Assembly (NCBI RefSeq): GCF_000732605.1
Contig: NZ_JPME01000003.1
Span: forward strand, 169,283 to 233,282
From: Lacrimispora celerecrescens
Lineage (GTDB): Bacteria; Bacillota; Clostridia; Lachnospirales; Lachnospiraceae
Length of the DNA: 64,000 nt
Direction: 5' to 3'
Below are positions 59,736 to 64,000 of the stretch, in pieces. A program made the position numbers and the translations under genes. The notes beneath the pieces were generated by a model. It was not told the origin of the DNA. It ran no database searches and was given only the letters and a program-made list of their open reading frames with translations. Numbering within the stretch: the first letter of the stretch is position 1; every line of letters starts with the position of its first letter.

Positions 59736-60647
59736 ATGTTGGATATATGTTTACTGGGAACCGGAGGAATGATGCCTCTGCCGTATCGGTGGCTGACAGC
59801 CATGATGGCCAGATGTGGCGGCAGTGATCTTCTTATTGACTGCGGAGAAGGAACCCAGATTGCGTTAAAAGAAAAGGGCTGGAGCCCGAAACCCATTGAC
59901 ATCATTTGTTTTACCCATTATCACGCCGACCATATTAGTGGTCTTCCGGGGCTTCTTCTGACCATGGGCAATGCGGAAAGGACAGAACCCCTTACTCTTA
60001 TTGGGCCAAAGGGCTTAGAGCGTGTAGTGAGTGCGCTGAGGACTATTGCGCCGGAGCTGCCCTTTGAACTGAAATTCATCGAGCTTGACCAGCTTAGAGA
60101 GCAGGTAAAGATCGGGCCTTATGTAATCGATGCTTATCGGGTGAACCACAATGTTGTTTGCTATGGATATTCCATTTCCATTCCAAGGACAGGCCGGTTT
60201 GATGTGGACCGGGCTAATGCCGCCGGAATACCTCAGAAATTCTGGAGCCGCCTGCAAAAAGGGGAAACCATTGAAGAAGGCGAAAGAACTCTGACTCCTG
60301 ATATGGTCTTAGGTCCGGATAGACGGGGGCTTAAGGTAACCTATTGTACGGATACAAGGCCGGTTCCTGTAATTGCGGAATACGCAAAGGAGGCGGATCT
60401 TTTTATCTGCGAAGGTATGTACGGAGAGGAAGGAAAGGAAGCAAAGGCCAGAGAGTATAAGCATATGACCTTTTATGAGGCTGCCAGACTGGCCAAGGAA
60501 GCCCAGCCCAAACAGATGTGGCTGACTCATTACAGCCCCTCCCTTACCAGACCCGAGGAATACTTGGAGAAAGTCCGGGAAATTTTCCCTCGTACCAAAG
60601 TGGCAAAGGATGCCTGGACCCTGGAACTGGAATTTGATGAGGAGTGA
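59736..60647 (+). CDS. Ribonuclease Z-like metallo-beta-lactamase fold enzyme
   Basis: A 303-residue MBL-fold protein related to RNase Z, which trims tRNA 3' ends. The start [22 protein letters not shown] and [13 protein letters not shown] are typical. The main metal motif is [16 protein letters not shown] near residue 65 (His-x-His-x-Asp-His). Further ligands lie in [19 protein letters not shown] and [11 protein letters not shown], with LTHYSPS near 275. ATG 59736 has GAGGAAA upstream. Its setting beside tsaD supports a tRNA role, but some related proteins cut other substrates. Confidence 0.85.
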   Translation: MLDICLLGTGGMMPLPYRWLTAMMARCGGSDLLIDCGEGTQIALKEKGWSPKPIDIICFTHYHADHISGLPGLLLTMGNAERTEPLTLIGPKGLERVVSALRTIAPELPFELKFIELDQLREQVKIGPYVIDAYRVNHNVVCYGYSISIPRTGRFDVDRANAAGIPQKFWSRLQKGETIEEGERTLTPDMVLGPDRRGLKVTYCTDTRPVPVIAEYAKEADLFICEGMYGEEGKEAKAREYKHMTFYEAARLAKEAQPKQMWLTHYSPSLTRPEEYLEKVREIFPRTKVAKDAWTLELEFDEE

Positions 60648-60657
60648 GGGAGCAGCG

Positions 60658-61695
60658 ATGAAAAAGAATCATACAGAGGAAGATGTTTATATACTTGCGA
60701 TTGAAAGTTCCTGTGATGAGACGGCAGCTGCCGTTGTAAAGAACGGAAGAGAGATCCTTTCCAATGTGATCTCCTCTCAGATCGCCCTGCATACATTATA
60801 CGGGGGCGTTGTACCTGAAATCGCATCCAGAAAGCATATTGAAAAGATAAATCAGGTCGTTGAGGCAGCCCTTCTGGAGGCTGGGATGTATCTGGAGGAT
60901 ATGGACGCCATAGGCGTTACGTATGGTCCCGGCCTGGTAGGAGCGCTCCTCGTAGGCGTTGCAGAGGCGAAAGCCATTGCTTATGCTGCAGGTAAGCCGC
61001 TGGTGGGTGTCCATCATATTGAAGGACATGTATCGGCCAACTTTATTGAGCATCCGGATCTGGAGCCGCCTTTTTTATGTTTGATCGTATCCGGCGGCCA
61101 TACCCATCTTGTTATTGTAAAAGATTACGGTGAATTTGAAATCCTGGGCCGTACCAGGGATGATGCGGCAGGAGAGGCATTCGACAAGGTGGCAAGAGCA
61201 GTGGGCCTTGGGTACCCGGGAGGTCCGAAGATTGATCTGGCAGCAAAGGAAGGAAATCCCCATGCCATCAAGTTCCCCCGGGCAAAGGTGGAAGGGAACA
61301 TCTACGATTTCAGCTTCAGCGGCTTAAAGTCAGCAGTATTAAACCACATCAACCATGCGAACATGATGGGAGAGGAAATCGGTGTTGCTGATTTAGCGGC
61401 CTCTTTCCAAAGTGCGGTCGTGGATGTGCTGGTGAGTCATACGGTGGATGCGGCAAAGGAATATGGATTTAAAAAGATCGCCATAGCCGGCGGTGTAGCT
61501 TCCAATTCTGCCTTGCGAAAAGGGATGGGCCTTGCATGTGAAAAAGCCGGCATTGCCTTTTACTATCCGTCACCCATTTACTGCACAGATAACGCAGCCA
61601 TGATCGGCACAGCAGCTTATTACGAATATATCAATGGAGCGAGAGCCGGTTGGGATTTGAATGCAGTTCCCAATTTAAAGCTGGGTGAGAGGTGA
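60658..61695 (+). CDS. tsaD: tRNA N6-adenosine threonylcarbamoyltransferase TsaD
   Basis: A 345-residue catalytic subunit of the t6A complex. It begins [19 protein letters not shown], has [13 protein letters not shown] near 47, [20 protein letters not shown] near 88, and the metal-binding [11 protein letters not shown] near 118-122 (His-x3-His). [11 protein letters not shown], the [15 protein letters not shown] loop and [10 protein letters not shown] complete the ASKHA fold. ATG 60658 starts just after the RNase Z-like stop with GGAG upstream. With tsaE and tsaB at 57.5-58.7 kb most of the pathway is local; tsaC is not seen. Confidence 0.97.
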   Translation: MKKNHTEEDVYILAIESSCDETAAAVVKNGREILSNVISSQIALHTLYGGVVPEIASRKHIEKINQVVEAALLEAGMYLEDMDAIGVTYGPGLVGALLVGVAEAKAIAYAAGKPLVGVHHIEGHVSANFIEHPDLEPPFLCLIVSGGHTHLVIVKDYGEFEILGRTRDDAAGEAFDKVARAVGLGYPGGPKIDLAAKEGNPHAIKFPRAKVEGNIYDFSFSGLKSAVLNHINHANMMGEEIGVADLAASFQSAVVDVLVSHTVDAAKEYGFKKIAIAGGVASNSALRKGMGLACEKAGIAFYYPSPIYCTDNAAMIGTAAYYEYINGARAGWDLNAVPNLKLGER

Positions 61696-61702
61696 TGGGC
61701 GG

Positions 61703-62419
61703 ATGGAAAGCAGGGGTAGAACGGCAGCAGTCATATTAGCAGCAGGAAAAGGGACACGCATGGGTAGCCAGGTGCATAAGCAGTACCTGGAGCTCTTCGG
61801 GAAACCTCTGCTGTATTATGCGCTGGAAGCCTTTGAGAATAGTTCGGTAGATGAGATTGTCCTGGTTACCGGCCTTGGAGAGTCCGGTTATTGCCAGGAG
61901 GAGATCATAGAGAAATACGGTTTCAGCAAGGTGACCGCAGTTACTGAAGGAGGAAAGGAACGGTATCATTCCGTATATGAAGGACTTAAGGCAGTAAACA
62001 ACTGTGAATACGTCCTGATCCATGACGGGGCCAGACCCTGCGTGACAGTCGAGATCATAGAGGCAGCTTCCGATGCCGCCAGAATGTATAAGGCTTGCGC
62101 AGTTGGGATGCCTGTAAAAGATACCATTAAAATTTCCGACGAAAGTGAATTTGCAGCCATGACTCCGGACCGGAACAGTCTTTGGCTGATTCAGACTCCT
62201 CAGGCATTTGAATATGAGCTGGTACTTCGGGCATATGAAAAGCTTATGTCATCGGAACAGTATCAGGTGGGAGTAACGGATGATGCCATGGTAGTGGAAA
62301 CCATGACTCACGAAAAAGTGAAGTTAATTCGGGGCGATTACGCCAACATAAAGATCACAACACCGGAGGATATGGAAATAGCCGGTGTGCTGATGAAAAG
62401 AAAATACCGCGAAAAATAA
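61703..62419 (+). CDS. ispD: 2-C-methyl-D-erythritol 4-phosphate cytidylyltransferase
   Basis: A 238-residue enzyme of the MEP isoprenoid pathway, making CDP-ME from CTP and MEP. The CTP-binding start is AVILAAGKGTRMGSQVHKQYL. VLIHDGARPCVTVEII near 107 and PVKDTIKI near 135 are typical. TPQAFEYEL and VTDDAMVVE near 190 and the end IKITTPEDMEIA fit IspD. ATG 61703 has GAGAGGTGAT nine bases upstream; GTG 61685 would overlap tsaD. Its housekeeping setting makes it the likely true IspD, as opposed to the locus-linked relative at 4474. Confidence 0.9.
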   Translation: MESRGRTAAVILAAGKGTRMGSQVHKQYLELFGKPLLYYALEAFENSSVDEIVLVTGLGESGYCQEEIIEKYGFSKVTAVTEGGKERYHSVYEGLKAVNNCEYVLIHDGARPCVTVEIIEAASDAARMYKACAVGMPVKDTIKISDESEFAAMTPDRNSLWLIQTPQAFEYELVLRAYEKLMSSEQYQVGVTDDAMVVETMTHEKVKLIRGDYANIKITTPEDMEIAGVLMKRKYREK

Positions 62420-62456
62420 AAGGATGCTGTGAGTGCAGCTTCCTTTTTATTTTTTT
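62417..62456. terminator. Bidirectional terminator between ispD and the XRE regulator
   Basis: AAAAGGA-GCTG and CAGC-TCCTTTTT (about 62418-62447) form a stem with a T-rich tail on the plus strand. The structure overlaps the end of the minus-strand regulator gene. Confidence 0.78.
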
Positions 62457-62773
62457 CCTCCTGATTTTAAAAGGTCCTTTACGATCAGATGAAGGTGGTC
62501 AAGCTGTTCACGGTTTAAATGCTGTGCATCTTCCATTAGTTCTTTTAGTTTTGCCGGGCTGCTGATGTTGTGAGAGAAAAATTCGGATGGCTCAATATCC
62601 AGATACTCGCATATATAGAAAAAACCCATCATGGACGGAAGAGCCAGTCCATTTTCTATTTTATGGATATATGTGGGATTCTGCCCGAGAGACAGACTCA
62701 TATCACGTGCAGACACGCCCTTTTGAGCTCTGAGCTCAGAAAGGCGTTTTGAAAAATTGAAATCTATATACAT
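62447..62773 (-). CDS. XRE-family helix-turn-helix regulator
   Basis: A 108-residue DNA-binding protein. The HTH spans residues 9-63: FSKRLSELRAQKGVSARDMSLSL, then GQNPTYIHKIENGLALPSMM as the recognition helix. EYLDIEPSEFF is the usual end of the fold. A helical C-terminal tail (ELMEDAQHLNREQLDHLHLIV) may dimerise. ATG 62773 has an AGGAGGAG site. It is divergent from a promoter at 62844, and repeated ATTGCATT-type sites lie between, so it probably controls itself and the plus-strand transcript. Confidence 0.87.
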   Translation of the reverse strand: MYIDFNFSKRLSELRAQKGVSARDMSLSLGQNPTYIHKIENGLALPSMMGFFYICEYLDIEPSEFFSHNISSPAKLKELMEDAQHLNREQLDHLHLIVKDLLKSGGKK

Positions 62774-62799
62774 AGGTAGCTCCTCCTGATTCCATAGTA

Positions 62800-62872
62800 T
62801 TGCATTAAATGAAATATATGTAGTAAATAATGCAATCCATCACTTGACATGTTGCATTCATTACAATATTAT
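62800..62872 (+). promoter_or_regulatory. Divergent promoter region with ATTGCATTA operator repeats
   Basis: TTGACA (62844-62849), a 17-base spacer and TATTAT (62867-62872) form a plus-strand promoter. ATTGCATTA (62800-62808) and TAATGCAAT (62828-62836) form a 9-bp inverted repeat, and a third TTGCATT (62852-62858) lies inside the promoter spacer. The sites lie between the XRE gene and the plus promoter, fitting XRE repression of both. Confidence 0.65.
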
Positions 62873-62878
62873 TAGTTA

Positions 62879-63052
62879 TATAAAGTATTTAATGTATGAT
62901 TATACAGAAAAGTCTGCCATACAGGTAGGCGGCTGCCAGATTTTACCTGGGTTTGCACCGGAAGTAATACTCTTCGTGGTACCTTTACACCCGATAAAGC
63001 AGGGTGCTCTGCCCGGAAACCATGGCAGGAAAGATGAAAGAAGGTACGGTAG
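62879..63052 (+). promoter_or_regulatory. Structured 5' leader before the gene at 63053
   Basis: From the promoter at 62844 about 175 bases would be transcribed before the start codon. They contain CAGGTA ... TACCTG (near 62920-62950), an imperfect GGGT ... ACACCC pairing (near 62950-62993) and GGGTGCTCTGCCCGG (near 63002-63017). There is no T-run. I match it to no riboswitch class I know. A plus-strand open frame here (62844-63056) has no ribosome-binding site at its start and starts on the promoter itself. Confidence 0.4.
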
Positions 63053-63319
63053 ATGAAAACTGAAGAAAACAGGATAGAGAAGGACAAAAACGCCAGGTCC
63101 GGACTTTTGGAGCGGATAGCGGCGAATTCGGGCTGTATGTACCTGTCAGATTTAAGAAACTGTATTTCTAAAAGATGCTGCCGCTTCGTTATTGCTGAAA
63201 TACCGGCAGATGATTACACAGTACAAGTATGGGAAGATGCAATCAATTATATGACCGGCACAAAAGAAGATTTTAAGTCAGCGGAAGAAGCAAAACAACG
63301 ACTTTTAGCGTATTTCTGA
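63053..63319 (+). CDS. Hypothetical 88-residue protein
   Basis: A small soluble protein with AAGGTACGGTAG before ATG 63053. The charged N-terminus (MKTEENRIEKDKNARSGLLE) is followed by IAANSGCMYLSDLRNCISKRCCRF with four cysteines, then VIAEIPADDYTVQVWEDAINYMTG and EDFKSAEEAKQRLLAYF. It may be a regulatory or stress gene under the XRE protein. I recognise no family, but the codon pattern and ribosome-binding site look genuine. Confidence 0.65.
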   Translation: MKTEENRIEKDKNARSGLLERIAANSGCMYLSDLRNCISKRCCRFVIAEIPADDYTVQVWEDAINYMTGTKEDFKSAEEAKQRLLAYF

Positions 63320-63357
63320 GACTTAAAAATATAATTTGAAAAAAATGTAAAAATGTG

Positions 63358-63386
63358 TTGACAGAATAAACAAACAATGATAAACT
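63358..63386 (+). promoter_or_regulatory. Upstream promoter of the tRNA-rRNA operon
   Basis: TTGACA (63358-63363), a 17-base spacer and TAAACT (63381-63386) form the first of two tandem promoters ahead of the tRNA genes. Confidence 0.7.
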
Positions 63387-63464
63387 ATCCAAGTTGCAGC
63401 TGATAAGTGCAGCAAAACAAGCAGTATTAGTCTCCAAGAGATTTGGAAAAATAGAAAAAAGTGC

Positions 63465-63493
63465 TTGACAAAAGCATGAACTTCTATTAAAAT
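63465..63493 (+). promoter_or_regulatory. Second promoter of the tRNA-rRNA operon
   Basis: TTGACA (63465-63470), a 17-base spacer and TAAAAT (63488-63493) lie 15 bases before the first tRNA. Tandem strong promoters are usual for rRNA operons. Confidence 0.8.
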
Positions 63494-63507
63494 GTAAAAG
63501 CACATTT

Positions 63508-63593
63508 GGAGAGGTATCGAAGTGGTCATAACGAGGCGGTCTTGAAAACCGTTTGTCCGCAAGGGCGCGTGGGTTCGAATCCCACCCTCTCCG
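63508..63593 (+). tRNA. tRNA-Ser (anticodon TGA)
   Basis: An 86-base class II tRNA. The acceptor arms GGAGAGG and CCTCTCC pair. The anticodon arm CGGTC-TTGAAAA-CCG has TGA at 63543-63545. A long variable arm (TGTCCGCAAGGGCG) and the T-arm GTGGGTTCGAATCCCAC are present. CCA is not encoded. It reads UCA and probably other UCN codons. Confidence 0.95.
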
Positions 63594-63638
63594 TTGGCAG
63601 GTTTTTAGCCGCTAATAACATAAGAGAATCAGCTAATT

Positions 63639-63727
63639 GCAGAAGTACCCAAGCGGCTGAAGGGGCTCCCCTGGAAAGGGAGTAGGCCGTTAGTAGCGGC
63701 GCGAGGGTTCAAATCCCTCCTTCTGCG
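63639..63727 (+). tRNA. tRNA-Ser (anticodon GGA)
   Basis: An 89-base class II tRNA. The acceptor arms GCAGAAG and CTTCTGC pair. The anticodon arm CTCCC-CTGGAAA-GGGAG carries GGA at 63673-63675. A long variable arm (TAGCGGCG-type) and the T-arm GAGGGTTCAAATCCCTC are present. CCA is not encoded. It reads UCC/UCU. It lies 45 bases after the first serine tRNA and before the 16S gene. Confidence 0.95.
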
Positions 63728-63954
63728 TCAGCATCAAGGAAGCGAACCTTCTGGTCGATGCACAGCACTTTGAAAACTGAAGATTGAACAGTATGTAAAA
63801 CCCTGAAAATTCTAATAAAACAAGTCATGTTTGATGGCTTTGAATGAGAAAATTTCAGAACGAATACAAGTAATTGTATACGAACCAAACAACAAGTAAA
63901 ACGGGAAATAAATTAGCTAGTTAGTTGATTTTGACCCCGGATTGAACACCATTT
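63728..63954 (+). other. rRNA operon leader
   Basis: The 227 bases between the second tRNA and 16S begin with a GCATC ... GATGC hairpin (near 63731-63761), contain GCACTTTGAAAACTGA (near 63765-63780), a phrase common before clostridial rRNA genes, and AT-rich sequence likely to hold antitermination and RNase III processing signals. No gene or further promoter is evident. Confidence 0.6.

Positions 63955-64000
<46 letters not shown>

Noticed and set aside
62844..63056. 70-codon open frame before the small gene at 63053
   Set aside because: Its first codon coincides with the -35 box of the promoter, so the promoter's transcript would not contain the start.

Overview
The window reads as chromosomal DNA of an anaerobic, low-to-mid GC Firmicute of the class Clostridia. 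Lachnospiraceae is the best fit, perhaps the Lacrimispora / [Clostridium] saccharolyticum group. Support comes from the SCIFF peptide and its radical SAM maturase next to tgt and yajC, a TIGR04086 membrane protein, strong AGGAGG ribosome-binding sites, TTG/GTG starts, and an RF2 gene with a programmed frameshift. The genus is inferred from gene content only; no database search was possible.

Bases 1-12.3 kb are a visibly AT-rich Wzx/Wzy-type surface polysaccharide locus. It holds a 5'-truncated initiating sugar-phosphate transferase, three GT2 enzymes, a frameshifted GT-B enzyme, a CDP-glycerol-type polyol phosphate transferase, a CDP-polyol cytidylyltransferase (TarI/IspD family), an epimerase/dehydratase, a flippase, a chain-length protein and an EpsG-like polymerase. 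Two decayed accessory genes mark it as a recombining region: an MntA-type nucleotidyltransferase remnant, and an IS256 transposase remnant at the downstream edge. Bases 13.2-15.2 kb hold a MarR-pirin-nitroreductase operon with a palindromic operator over its promoter. Bases 15.7-17.9 kb hold a tiny coiled-coil protein facing a zinc-ribbon/coiled-coil protein, and a secreted cell-wall-binding repeat protein.

Bases 18.1-31.5 kb are a second, more GC-rich glycan locus. It encodes a ThDP-dependent enzyme, an epimerase, a sugar C-methyltransferase-like protein, a secondary-alcohol-dehydrogenase-like protein, three GT2 proteins, a second initiating sugar-phosphate transferase and an LCP ligase. The first four look like a branched-chain sugar pathway. 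A branched RNA-like repeat element lies just upstream. An HtrA protease follows.

Bases 33.2-63.3 kb are mostly housekeeping: an iron-type DUF2325-DUF3793-flavodoxin operon with twin operators, clpX, an lspA-like gene, a CorC-like protein, rtcB with an apparent leader-peptide attenuator, scfA-scfB-tgt-yajC, an SDR, trxB, hpf, secA (preceded by tandem DnaA boxes), prfB, ACT-hom-lysC, tex, tsaE-tsaB-rimI, an RNase Z-like protein, tsaD and ispD. The window ends with two serine tRNAs and the first bases of a 16S rRNA gene.

The most interesting candidates are the rtcB leader-peptide/terminator arrangement, the branched repeat element at 18.1 kb, the convergent coiled-coil micro-protein/zinc-ribbon pair, the branched-sugar gene set, the DnaA-box pairs before secA, and the structured leader before the small gene at 63.05 kb. 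No CRISPR array, prophage or intact insertion sequence was seen.
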